Shown: one piece after another, positions 47,528 to 57,356 of the stretch | How positions within the stretch are numbered: the first letter of the stretch is position 1 | Layout: every line of letters begins with the position of its first letter | NCBI RefSeq assembly: GCF_023156535.1 | Contig: NZ_JALNMH010000014.1 | Span: 1 to 64,000 of the forward strand | Direction of reading: 5' to 3' | Source: Pseudomarimonas salicorniae | GTDB lineage: Bacteria; Pseudomonadota; Gammaproteobacteria; Xanthomonadales; Xanthomonadaceae | DNA: 64,000 nucleotides | The notes under the pieces: model-generated | Database searches by the model: none | The model's input: the letters and a program-made list of their open reading frames with translations, nothing else | What the model was told of the DNA's origin: nothing | Translations under genes and position numbers: made by a program

Positions 47528-47979
47528 GGTGTCTGGTCCTCGTCACCGGGGTGGCGCCGCGGCGTGCGCAGCGCGTGCTCATCGAGTGATTTCTGTTCCC
47601 GCCGGTCCTGCTCCTCGCGGATCTCCGCCCGGTAGCGGTCGGCGAGCTTGTGGTAGACCTTGGTCTCGCGCGCGGCGATGTTCAGCCGGGCGCGCTCCAT
47701 CTCGGCCTGCGAACGAACCTGGTCCACCTGGCCACGCTGGGCCGTCACCGCCTCGCCAAGGCGGGCGCGGAAGGCTTCGCGGTTGGCGAGCTGGGCCGGA
47801 TTGATGCTGGCCCCCTGTGGCCACTGCGCGTATTCCTCGGTAAAGCGCAGCAGGTCGCCGAGACGCTGCTCGTGCTGGGCGACCAGTTGGGTGCGCCGCG
47901 CGAACTCGCGCGCGACTGCGTCGCGGCGTTCTTCGGCGCGCCGGATCAGGGGGTCGATACGACGGAGCTTGGGATTCAT
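47524..47979 (-). CDS. fliJ: Flagellar export chaperone-escort protein FliJ
   Basis: 151 aa. All-helical, charged coiled-coil protein ([21 protein letters not shown]) of the FliH-FliI-FliJ ATPase complex. Overlaps both neighbours by 4 bp. Confidence 0.9.
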   Translation of the reverse strand: MNPKLRRIDPLIRRAEERRDAVAREFARRTQLVAQHEQRLGDLLRFTEEYAQWPQGASINPAQLANREAFRARLGEAVTAQRGQVDQVRSQAEMERARLNIAARETKVYHKLADRYRAEIREEQDRREQKSLDEHALRTPRRHPGDEDQTP

Positions 47980-49388
47980 GCGGCGGCCTCCTTGCGCGGC
48001 TCTGCCTGCTTCGGATCGGACTTCTCGGCCTTGTCGACGGTCAACGCGTCCAGCGCCTTGCGGCTGGCCGCCAGCGGCGCCGCCTCGGACACGTCCTGGG
48101 CAACGAACGCGTTCACCTGCGGCCAGCGCTCGATCGCCTCGTCGACCCGCGGGTCGCTGCCGCGCTGGTAGGCACCGATCGAGATCAGGTCGCGATGGCT
48201 GTTGTGGGCCGAGACCATCTGGCGCAGGCGGCGGATGCGCTCACGCCAAGCGGTGTCGGTGATCTCGGTGACCACGCGGCTCACCGAGCCCTCGATGTCG
48301 ATGGCGGGATAGACGCCCGCGTCGGCGATCCGTCGCGAGAGCACGATGTGACCGTCAAGAATGGCGCGCGCGGTGTCGGCGACCGGGTCCTGCAGGTCGT
48401 CACCCTCGGTGAGGATGGTGTAGAACGCGGTGATCGAACCGCCCCGGCCGCTGCCGTTGCCGGCGCGCTCGACCAGGGCCGGAAGCTTGGCAAAGACCGA
48501 GGGTGGGTAGCCGCGGGTGGTCGGCGGTTCGCCAACCGACAGTCCGATCTCGCGCAGCGCGTGCGCGTAGCGGGTCAGCGAATCCATCAGCAGCAGCACG
48601 TTCAGGCCCTGATCGCGGAACCATTCGGCGATGGCCGTGGCGCGATGCGCCGCGTGGACCCGGGCCAGCGGCGGCCGGTCGGCCGGCGTGGCGATGATCA
48701 CCGCGCGCTTCAGGCCCGAGGGGCCGAGCGTGGTCTCGATGAACTCGCGCACCTCGCGGCCGCGTTCGCCGATCAGGCCGACCACGACGACATCGGCCTC
48801 GGTGTAGCGGGTCATCATGCCGAGCAGGGTCGACTTGCCGACGCCGGAGCCGGCCATCAGGCCGACGCGCTGGCCGCGACCGATAGGGATGGCGGCATTG
48901 ATCACCCGCACGCCGACATCAAGCGGGGTACGGATCGGCTCGCGTTGCAGCGGATTGATCGGCACGCCGTTCAGCGCCGTGCGGGTCTCGGCGCGGATCG
49001 GCCCGCCGCCGTCCAGGGGCATGCCATTGCTGTCGATCACCCGACCGAGCAGGTGCCGACCAACGGCCACCTGGCTGCCGCCGCGGCGCGGTATGACCCG
49101 GGCCTCCGGCAGCACCCCCTGCAGTTCCGCACCGGGCATGAGGAAGGTGCGCTCGCCGGCAAAGCCGACTACCTCGGCATCGATCCAGTGATCGTCGGCG
49201 GTCTCGACCCGGGCCGGTGCCCCGAGGGGCAGCCGGCATCCACTGGCCTCGAGCGTCAGGCCGACGACCCGCCGCAGGATGCCTTCGCGGACGCTGCCGC
49301 CATCCTCGCCGAGGACGCAGCGGGTCGCCTGCAGGCGCCTTGCGAGCACATGACGGCGGCGGGCAGGGTCGAAGGTCGCGGCGTTCAT
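47976..49388 (-). CDS. fliI: Flagellum-specific ATPase FliI
   Basis: 470 aa. F1-beta-like ATPase for export: Walker [33 protein letters not shown] and Walker [12 protein letters not shown], and the C-terminal helical part. Overlaps fliH by 4 bp. Confidence 0.97.
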   Translation of the reverse strand: MNAATFDPARRRHVLARRLQATRCVLGEDGGSVREGILRRVVGLTLEASGCRLPLGAPARVETADDHWIDAEVVGFAGERTFLMPGAELQGVLPEARVIPRRGGSQVAVGRHLLGRVIDSNGMPLDGGGPIRAETRTALNGVPINPLQREPIRTPLDVGVRVINAAIPIGRGQRVGLMAGSGVGKSTLLGMMTRYTEADVVVVGLIGERGREVREFIETTLGPSGLKRAVIIATPADRPPLARVHAAHRATAIAEWFRDQGLNVLLLMDSLTRYAHALREIGLSVGEPPTTRGYPPSVFAKLPALVERAGNGSGRGGSITAFYTILTEGDDLQDPVADTARAILDGHIVLSRRIADAGVYPAIDIEGSVSRVVTEITDTAWRERIRRLRQMVSAHNSHRDLISIGAYQRGSDPRVDEAIERWPQVNAFVAQDVSEAAPLAASRKALDALTVDKAEKSDPKQAEPRKEAAA

Positions 49389-49987
49389 GCGTCCGGGCTC
49401 TCCTCCACGCGGAGCGCGGCAAAGGCCGAGCGCAGACGGGTCTCGAGCGCGGCGTCGACGCGCAGCGAGTTGCCGTGGACACGGACGTCGCCGCGGCGCA
49501 GGGCGGCGTCAGCCACCAGTTTCACCGAGTCGCCTTCCAGCAGGGGGCGGACCAGGGCGAGATCCTGCGGCTGCAGGCGCACCTCGACCGCGTTGCGTTC
49601 CAGCCCGGCGGTGTCCAACGTGGCGCGAACAAGCCGCGCCAGCCGCTCGGGCTCTGCGGCATAGGCCTCTTCGAGCAGGGCGCCGGCGATGCGCACCGCC
49701 AGCGCGCCCAGGGCGTCGCCAACCTCCTGGTCGAGGTCGGCCAAGGGCGCGGCAAGGCTGCGCAGCATGGCGGCGAGCTGCGCCTGCAGACGCTCGGTCT
49801 CGGCCTTGCCGGCATTGAGCCCCTCGGCGTGGCCGGCCGCGTAGCCCTCGTCGCGCGCCGCCTTCTCGATGGCGGCCAGTTCCTCGACGCTCGGGCCGAC
49901 CTTCGGCGGTGGTCCCGATGGGGCGGGCGGGCGTGCGTCCGGATCGAGGTCCGGAGCCTCCCAGCGATGGGCGCTGGCGCCGCTCAC
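49385..49987 (-). CDS. fliH: Flagellar export ATPase regulator FliH
   Basis: 200 aa. Helical stalk-like protein with Pro-rich N-terminus, GxxxG-like Ala/Gly helical repeats ([16 protein letters not shown]) and a C-terminal domain that binds FliI. Overlaps fliG by 4 bp. Confidence 0.92.
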   Translation of the reverse strand: MSGASAHRWEAPDLDPDARPPAPSGPPPKVGPSVEELAAIEKAARDEGYAAGHAEGLNAGKAETERLQAQLAAMLRSLAAPLADLDQEVGDALGALAVRIAGALLEEAYAAEPERLARLVRATLDTAGLERNAVEVRLQPQDLALVRPLLEGDSVKLVADAALRRGDVRVHGNSLRVDAALETRLRSAFAALRVEESPDA

Positions 49988-51000
49988 AGCATCTCCTCAC
50001 TCTTCCCGGCCATCTGCAGCTGGCCCTCGTCGGCCAACCTGCGGACGATGCCGAGGATCTCCTTCTGCGCCTCCTCGACTTCGGAGAGACGCACCGGCCC
50101 CTTGGCCTCCATGTCCTCCTGGAGAATCTGCGCGGCGCGCTGGGACATGTTCTTGAGGATCTTCTCCTTGACCTTCGGGTCGCCGCCGCGCAGCGCCAGG
50201 CCCAGCTTGTCGTTCGGAACCTCGCGCAGCATGGTCTGGATGGCGCGGTCATCGAGGTTGCCGAGGTCATCGAAGACGAACATCAGCTCACGGATCTGGC
50301 CACCCAGGTCGGAGTCGACCGAGGAGATCGAGGACATCACCAGCTGCTCGGTGGTCGTATCCAGCTCGTTGATGATGTTGGCGGCGACCTTGATCCCGCC
50401 CACGTTGGAGGAGCGCGTGGCCTGCGAGCCGGTGAACTGCTTCTCCATCACTTCGTTCAGCTCGTTCAGCGCATGCGGCGGGATCCCGTCGAGCCGCGCG
50501 ATGCGCAGAACGATGTCGCCGCGGGTGCGCTCGGGAAGTACCTTGAGCACGTCGGCGGCCTGGTCGCTGTCGAGGTGGGCGAGCACGATGGACTGGATCT
50601 GCGGATGCTCGTTGCGGATCATCTCGGCGATTGCGCGCGGCTCCATCCACTTCAGGTTGTCGAGGCCACGGGTGTTCCGGCCGAGCAGGATGCGATCGAT
50701 CAGGCCGCTGGCCTTGTCCTCGCCCAGGGCCTGGACCAGGACGTTGCGCACGTAGTCGTCGGCGCCGACGCCAAGCGAGGTCTGTTCGCGCAGCTCCTCG
50801 ACGAATTCGCCCATGACGTGCTCGACGGTCGTGCGCGTCACGTTCTGCATGGTCGCCATGGCCATGCCGAGCTTCTGCACTTCCTTGGCGCTCATATGCT
50901 TGAGCACCTGGGCGGCATCGGCCTCGCCAAGGGACATCAGGAGCACGGCGGCGCGCTGGACGCCGCTCAGCTCGGGCAGTTTGGGATCATTCGCCGGCAT
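49984..51000 (-). CDS. fliG: Flagellar motor switch protein FliG
   Basis: 338 aa. Torque-generating rotor protein: FliG N domain (VQRAAVLLMSLGEADAAQVL), middle domain with the EHPQIQSIVLAHL motif, and C-terminal charged helix (about 270-300) that meets MotC. Start overlaps fliF by 14 bp. Confidence 0.97.
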   Translation of the reverse strand: MPANDPKLPELSGVQRAAVLLMSLGEADAAQVLKHMSAKEVQKLGMAMATMQNVTRTTVEHVMGEFVEELREQTSLGVGADDYVRNVLVQALGEDKASGLIDRILLGRNTRGLDNLKWMEPRAIAEMIRNEHPQIQSIVLAHLDSDQAADVLKVLPERTRGDIVLRIARLDGIPPHALNELNEVMEKQFTGSQATRSSNVGGIKVAANIINELDTTTEQLVMSSISSVDSDLGGQIRELMFVFDDLGNLDDRAIQTMLREVPNDKLGLALRGGDPKVKEKILKNMSQRAAQILQEDMEAKGPVRLSEVEEAQKEILGIVRRLADEGQLQMAGKSEEML

Positions 51001-52702
51001 TGACCCATCCTCTCACCACCTGGGCCACGCGTCGCGGGTCCTGGGCCACGGCCGCCTTGGCGACCGTCAAACGCTGTTCATAGTTTTCCGGCCCGGCGAG
51101 GATGCCCTGGGCCTCCTCTTCGGGGCTCATCTTGCGTGCCTGCGACTCGCCGGCGCGGCGCTCCGACTCGATGCGCGCCGCTGCGCGGGCCTCGACCGTT
51201 TCCTCGTCCAGTTCGTCCTCGTCTTCGGCGAGCTGCCGCCGCGTCTGCGGGGCCGGCGGATTGAGCACGCGGTTGAGGGCCGGCTTGACCACGGCGAACA
51301 GGACAAGGATCACCGCCAGCGCGCCGGCGCCCAGGCGCGCCCACTGCATCAGGCTCGGGTTCTCCCAGAACGGCGGCGGCTCCAGCTCGGCCATCGGCTC
51401 GGGACGGGTGAAGCCGGCGTTGACCACCGACACCGAGTCGCCGCGCTCGGCGTTGAAGCCGATCGCCTCGCGGACCAGGGCCTCGATACGGGCGATCTCG
51501 TCGGCCTCGAGCGGGGCGGTGACGGCATTGCCTTCGGCGTCGACGCCGCGCGGGATATTGTCGACCAGAACGGCCGCGCTGACCCGGGTGACGCGGCCCG
51601 GCTGCTGCCGGCTGTGCACCAGGGTGCGATCCATCTCGAAGTTGCGCGTGGCGCTGCGCGATGCCGAGGAGGGCAGGGCGCCCGGGGCGCCGGCCTGGGC
51701 CGGCTCGCCGGTTGGCGGCGTGTTGGCCACGGCCCCGGGAATGCCGCCATCGGCGGTGCCGGTCATGCTTTCCTCGGCGACCTGCTCGGAGCGGACCTTC
51801 TGCGGATCGGCGCCGTACACCTCGCGGGCCTCCTCGACGGTCGAGAAGTCCATGTCGATGCTGACCTGGGCGCTGACCCGGCCGGGGCCGGTCATCGGTT
51901 CCAGCAGCCGGGCGATGCGTGCCGCGTAGTCGTTCTGCAGGCGTTGGACCTGCTCGAACTGACGGTCGTTGACCGCGTCCTCGGAGTCGGGGTCGGGCTG
52001 GGTCAACAGGCGGCCGCTCTGATCGATCACGGTGACCCGCTCGGGGGCGAGATTGGGCACGCTGGTCGCGACCAGATGGACGATGGCCTTGACCTGGTTG
52101 CTGTCCATCGCCCGGCCAGCGAAGAGCTCCAGCAGCACGGAGGCGGCGGCCTCGTCGCGCTGACGGGTGAAGGCGCTGGGCTTGGGCATGGCCAGATGCA
52201 CGCGGGCGTTGCGCACCGGGCGCAGGGTCATGATGGTTCGCGCCAGCTCGGTCTCCAGCGCCATCTGGTAGCGCGCGCCCTCGACGAACTGGCTGACCCC
52301 GAAGCCCTGCTCGCCCTCGATCATCTCGAAGCCGGAGCGGCTGCCCTGGGGCAGCCCCTGGGCGGCCATCTTCAGCCGCGCCTCGTTGAGCTGGTCTTCG
52401 GGCACGGCGATGGCGGTGCCGCCGGACTCCAGCTTGAACGGGATGTTCGCCGAGCGCAGCGCTTCGCTGAGCTCGGCAGCGTCGCGGTCGGCCAGGCCGC
52501 TGTAGAGCGTCGCGTAGCCGGGTTGCTGGGTCCAGAAGAACAGCCACAGTCCGAGCGCGAGGGCGGCGGCCAGCATGACAACCTGGATCAGCTGGCGGAT
52601 CGCGGGCATCTCCTGGATGCGCGTATTGGCCAGCCGCTGGGCGGCGTCCTTGGCGGGCGAGGTGCGGACTTCGGTGGTGCGGGTTTCGACGACGGCTGAC
52701 AT
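50987..52702 (-). CDS. fliF: Flagellar MS-ring protein FliF
   Basis: 571 aa. Membrane helices at about 41-60 and 440-460, ring-building motifs (YATLYSGLADRDAAELSEAL), and a C-terminal cytoplasmic tail that binds FliG. The first structure assembled. Start 20 bp after fliE with a good Shine-Dalgarno. Confidence 0.97.
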   Translation of the reverse strand: MSAVVETRTTEVRTSPAKDAAQRLANTRIQEMPAIRQLIQVVMLAAALALGLWLFFWTQQPGYATLYSGLADRDAAELSEALRSANIPFKLESGGTAIAVPEDQLNEARLKMAAQGLPQGSRSGFEMIEGEQGFGVSQFVEGARYQMALETELARTIMTLRPVRNARVHLAMPKPSAFTRQRDEAAASVLLELFAGRAMDSNQVKAIVHLVATSVPNLAPERVTVIDQSGRLLTQPDPDSEDAVNDRQFEQVQRLQNDYAARIARLLEPMTGPGRVSAQVSIDMDFSTVEEAREVYGADPQKVRSEQVAEESMTGTADGGIPGAVANTPPTGEPAQAGAPGALPSSASRSATRNFEMDRTLVHSRQQPGRVTRVSAAVLVDNIPRGVDAEGNAVTAPLEADEIARIEALVREAIGFNAERGDSVSVVNAGFTRPEPMAELEPPPFWENPSLMQWARLGAGALAVILVLFAVVKPALNRVLNPPAPQTRRQLAEDEDELDEETVEARAAARIESERRAGESQARKMSPEEEAQGILAGPENYEQRLTVAKAAVAQDPRRVAQVVRGWVNAGE

Positions 52703-52722
52703 GGCGGTCCCTGCTCAGCCGC

Positions 52723-53043
52723 TTAGAGCGGCATGTTCATGATGTCCTGATAGGCCTGGACGACGCGGTTGCGGACTTCGACCGTCGCGCGCAGCGCCAT
52801 CTGCGACTGCTGCGAGGCAATCATCACCTTGACCAGATCGGTATTCGGGTCGCCCAGTTCGAAGGCCTCGGCCACCTTCCGCGACTCCTGCTGCACCTCG
52901 TTGACCTTGCGCAGCGCGCCCTCGAGCGTGGCCGAGAAGCTCTGCCTCGGCGCAGCCGGGCTCTCCATCGGTCGGGCGGCGAAGTCGACCTGCGACTGGA
53001 GATTGCGAATCTGCGAGAGCACCGATGCGATGGCATCGCTCAT
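52723..53043 (-). CDS. fliE: Flagellar hook-basal body protein FliE
   Basis: 106 aa. Joins the MS ring to the rod. Sequence is typical: SFSATLEGALRKVNEVQQES and ALRATVEVRNRVVQAYQDIMNMPL at the C-terminus. The ATG at 53043 has GGAG six bases upstream; a longer frame upstream runs into the promoter and is not used. First gene of the fliEFGHIJK operon. Confidence 0.95.
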   Translation of the reverse strand: MSDAIASVLSQIRNLQSQVDFAARPMESPAAPRQSFSATLEGALRKVNEVQQESRKVAEAFELGDPNTDLVKVMIASQQSQMALRATVEVRNRVVQAYQDIMNMPL

Positions 53044-53095
53044 AGGGTTCTCCGTGGCCGGCGCGGTGGGAGGTCGGATGACTGCTGACCTCACA

Positions 53096-53110
53096 GCAAG
53101 ATCTGTGCCG
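53096..53110 (-). promoter_or_regulatory. Sigma-54 promoter upstream of fliE
   Basis: On the minus strand CGGCACAGATCTTGC: the GG and GC dinucleotides are 10 bases apart, the -12 TTGC is exact and the -24 box has one change from TGGCAC. It lies about 53 bases before the fliE ATG, with fleQ, the sigma-54 activator, encoded just upstream. Confidence 0.78.
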
Positions 53111-53211
53111 GCTCTTTGGAGGCGGGCTCGACGGCTTTCCGGCGGGTGTGCCCACGCAGCGTGGCGGCGGGCAGGCGGCGGGCGGCTGTCAAAAAGCCGT
53201 CGCCGCGCGGA

Positions 53212-54681
<1,470 letters not shown>

Positions 54682-54754
54682 GCTCACGCCTTCTTGGCCT
54701 CCCTGTCCTCCATGCATCCCTGAACGGTATCCCAGCGCGGGGTCCGCGCCAAGC

Positions 54755-55321
54755 TCAGCCCTTCCGTTTCGCCAACTCGCGACGGTGGAGGCGGAACAGA
54801 TGCCGCTCCAGCGCCTGTTCCAGGCTGGGCGGTTGCGGTGCGAAACGCAGCCAGACCCGGCTGCCGCCGCCTTCGGCCGGGGTCTTGGCGATGCAGTTGA
54901 CCGGCAGCTCCAGGCGCTGTGGAAGCCAGGCCAGGGGTTGGAGCAGCAGGAAGCCGCGCTCGGGCACGTCGCCGCCGGGATGCATCAGCTCGGCGCCGAA
55001 TCGCGACCAGCGGAAGCGCTGCTGCGGCAGGTCGGAGCGCTCGCGACGCAGGATGCCGGAGAGCGTCTCCAGCACCAGGTTGAGCTTGGCCTCGAGTCGC
55101 TGCAGATGGGCCCGCTCCGCGGCATGCTCGTCGCCTTCCTCGTGAGGGGCTTCCTCGATCAGGGCGAGGCTCTTGAGCACCAGCTCTGCATGCTCCACGG
55201 CACGGTCCACCGACTGCGCATCGGGGGCGTGGCTGCGATAGGCGACGGGGATCTCGCTCTCGCAACTCAGCGCGTCGCCGAACAGCTGCTCGACGGCCTG
55301 CTCCGGGGTCTGTCCAGCCAT
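54755..55321 (-). CDS. PilZ-domain-like protein of the fleQ-fliS region
   Basis: 188 aa. N-terminal helical half with acidic residues (about 1-90) and a C-terminal part (about 91-175) that resembles an atypical PilZ domain: [22 protein letters not shown], a run of beta-like segments and a helix with [11 protein letters not shown] at the end. The canonical c-di-GMP motifs RxxxR and D/NxSxxG are not both clear, so binding is uncertain. A PilZ-like gene at this position is common in related flagellar clusters. ATG at 55321 has GGAG eight bases upstream. Confidence 0.65.
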   Translation of the reverse strand: MAGQTPEQAVEQLFGDALSCESEIPVAYRSHAPDAQSVDRAVEHAELVLKSLALIEEAPHEEGDEHAAERAHLQRLEAKLNLVLETLSGILRRERSDLPQQRFRWSRFGAELMHPGGDVPERGFLLLQPLAWLPQRLELPVNCIAKTPAEGGGSRVWLRFAPQPPSLEQALERHLFRLHRRELAKRKG

Positions 55322-55379
55322 CGCTTGCGCTCCGATCGTGGCGTTGGCCACCAGCATAGCGCCAGCCGAAGCGGCTGGT

Positions 55380-55766
55380 TCAGGCCGCCAGCGCTTGGGC
55401 GCTGCGCTGCTCCTTGGGAATGGCCGACCAGCCGGAGGCGATCTGCGCCAGCAGGCGGGTGGCTTCGGCGATGGACTCAGGGTCCTTCTGCTCGTGCCCC
55501 TCGATCAGGCGCAGGCCGGCGTAGCTGTAGAGGTACTGCAGCCTCTGGGCCAGCTCGCCCGCGCTGGGGTCGATTGCCGAGTTCAGCGCGTCGAGGATCT
55601 GCAGCGCGGCCATGATCGCCTCGCTGCATTGGGCATGGTCTTCCTCGCTCAGCGCGCGACCTGCAAGGTGGCTGCGGTGCACGGCAGTGTGCAGCAGCAG
55701 GGACACCTTGCCGTGGGCGTCGGGCTCAGAGGGGAAGGCGCGCTCTTCGGGGCTTGTTCGTTTCAT
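55380..55766 (-). CDS. fliS: Flagellar FliS-like export chaperone (FliS1, divergent)
   Basis: 128 aa. Four-helix FliS-like protein (LLLHTAVHRSHLAGRALS, ILDALNSAIDPSAGELAQRLQYLYSYAGLRLIEGH) that normally binds the flagellin C-terminus and prevents early polymerisation. The N-terminal tyrosine-containing region of standard FliS is replaced by a charged stretch, and the segment is more divergent than the second copy. ATG at 55766 has GGAG six bases upstream. It follows fliD1. Confidence 0.78.
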   Translation of the reverse strand: MKRTSPEERAFPSEPDAHGKVSLLLHTAVHRSHLAGRALSEEDHAQCSEAIMAALQILDALNSAIDPSAGELAQRLQYLYSYAGLRLIEGHEQKDPESIAEATRLLAQIASGWSAIPKEQRSAQALAA

Positions 55767-55782
55767 CGTGATCTCCGGGTGT

Positions 55783-57171
55783 TCAGCCGCCCTGCGAGGC
55801 GGCGAGCCCCGCGAGCTGCTGGCTGAGGTACTGGCTGGTGTTGTTGAGTTTTCCAAGCAGGCCATCCAGGGCCACGAACTGCTTCCGGTAACGGTCCTCG
55901 ACCGCGAGCATCCGCCTGTCGAGGGCATCCCGGTCGCGGGTGACGCTCTTCAGACGCGTGTCGAGCCCGGTGCGCCGCTGTACCAGGCTGCCGTCCTGGC
56001 CGATGACGCTTTCCAGGAAGGCATGGACATTCCGGGTGAGCACGGCGCCCTCACCTGAATACAACGCCTTGACCGCGTTGGGGTTGGCGGACAGGTTGGC
56101 GTTGAAAGTAGCGGCGTTGAACTCGAGCGAGCCATCCACTGTGGTGTCGATGCCGAGTTTGATATTTTCGGCGGCGGCGGCGCGGAAGGCGTCGCTGATG
56201 AAGTTGCGCAGCTGGGTGGTGGCGCTGCGGACGAATGCATCGCCGTTGAGGGCCTGGGCGGTGTTGTTTTCCTGGTCGTAGGCGGAGACCTTGCGCAGGG
56301 TCCCCAGCGCCGCGTTGTAGGCGGTGACGAAGCCCTGCACCGCGGCCTGTGCGCCGCTGCGATCCTCGCTGACCGAAACCGTGAAGCTCTTGCCGATCTC
56401 GGCCTTCTTCAGGGTCAACTCCAGGCCATCGATGGCATCGCCGACCACATTGCTGGAAGAGGTGCGCCGGACTCCATCGATGAAGAACACCGCGTCATCG
56501 GCGGGCGTCTGTTCGGTGAGTGTGCCGGGCGCAGGGGAGGCGGGGTTGTAGGTGAAGGCGCTGAGCGAGCTGCCCCCGGCGGTCTGGCTGATGCTGATCT
56601 CGCCGGCCGAGCCGAGGCTGCCCGAGGTCAGGCTGAGGCTGTAGCCGGTATCGCCGCGGACCACGGCGGCCTGCACCTTGCCGGCAGCGGCGGAGTTGAT
56701 GGCCGAGGCCAGGGCGTAGATGTCGTTGTTCGAATCGGTGACCACGACATCGAAGCTGGCGCCGTTCACCGTGAAGGACAGCGTGCCGGTGCCCAGGACG
56801 GTGTCCGCCGCGGTGACCGCGGTCGGGTCGGACTGCAGCTTCTGCGCGGTCGCGAGCGAATCGATCTCGAGCGTGTAGGTGCCAAGCGCCGGGGTCTGCC
56901 CGCTGCGGATGGTGGCGGTCAGCCGCTCGGTATCGTTGGAAGTGACCTTGCGCGCCTCGAAGGCGGTGCCGGCGCGTAGCTTGTCGACCGCGGCCTTGAG
57001 CGTGGAAAACGCGGAGCTGACCTGCCCGACGGCCGAAATCTGCGCCTTGGTGCGTGCCTCGCGGCGATTCAGCGCGGCCGAAGGCGCAGCGCGTTCGGCA
57101 TCGACCAGCTGCTTGACCAGGCTGCCGATATCGAGGCCGGAGCCCAGGCCGACCGTGCTTACCAGGGCCAT
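55783..57171 (-). CDS. fliD: Flagellar filament cap protein FliD (FliD1)
   Basis: 462 aa. N-terminal D0 (VSTVGLGSGLDIGSLVKQLVDAE), D1-D3 with the GTYTLEIDSLATAQKL and SFTVNGASFDVVVTDSN region (hook-associated IN-type motif), and C-terminal helices. Caps the filament and folds exported flagellin. A close paralogue (about three quarters identical) is encoded at 61643-63028. Confidence 0.96.
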   Translation of the reverse strand: MALVSTVGLGSGLDIGSLVKQLVDAERAAPSAALNRREARTKAQISAVGQVSSAFSTLKAAVDKLRAGTAFEARKVTSNDTERLTATIRSGQTPALGTYTLEIDSLATAQKLQSDPTAVTAADTVLGTGTLSFTVNGASFDVVVTDSNNDIYALASAINSAAAGKVQAAVVRGDTGYSLSLTSGSLGSAGEISISQTAGGSSLSAFTYNPASPAPGTLTEQTPADDAVFFIDGVRRTSSSNVVGDAIDGLELTLKKAEIGKSFTVSVSEDRSGAQAAVQGFVTAYNAALGTLRKVSAYDQENNTAQALNGDAFVRSATTQLRNFISDAFRAAAAENIKLGIDTTVDGSLEFNAATFNANLSANPNAVKALYSGEGAVLTRNVHAFLESVIGQDGSLVQRRTGLDTRLKSVTRDRDALDRRMLAVEDRYRKQFVALDGLLGKLNNTSQYLSQQLAGLAASQGG

Positions 57172-57228
57172 GACGTGCTCCCGAGTAGGTTGGAGAGACG
57201 CTGGTGGTCAGCGGAATCCATGCTGAAA

Positions 57229-57258
57229 CGGGCCGCACCCGCGAAGGAGTACGGCCCG
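57229..57258 (-). terminator. Possible terminator / hairpin after fliC1
   Basis: CGGGCCG pairs with CGGCCCG around a 16-base loop, followed on the minus strand by TTTCAGC. A second hairpin without a T tract lies at 57284-57313, nearer the fliC1 stop. Either could attenuate read-through from fliC1 into fliD1. Confidence 0.35.
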
Positions 57259-57356
57259 CCGTGGGCGATGCGAGGGATCCATTCCCCGGCGGCGGCACGA
57301 AACCGCCGTCGGGCATGTCGGGCCGTGTGCAGGCTCATCACATCGCCCCGTTTCGC

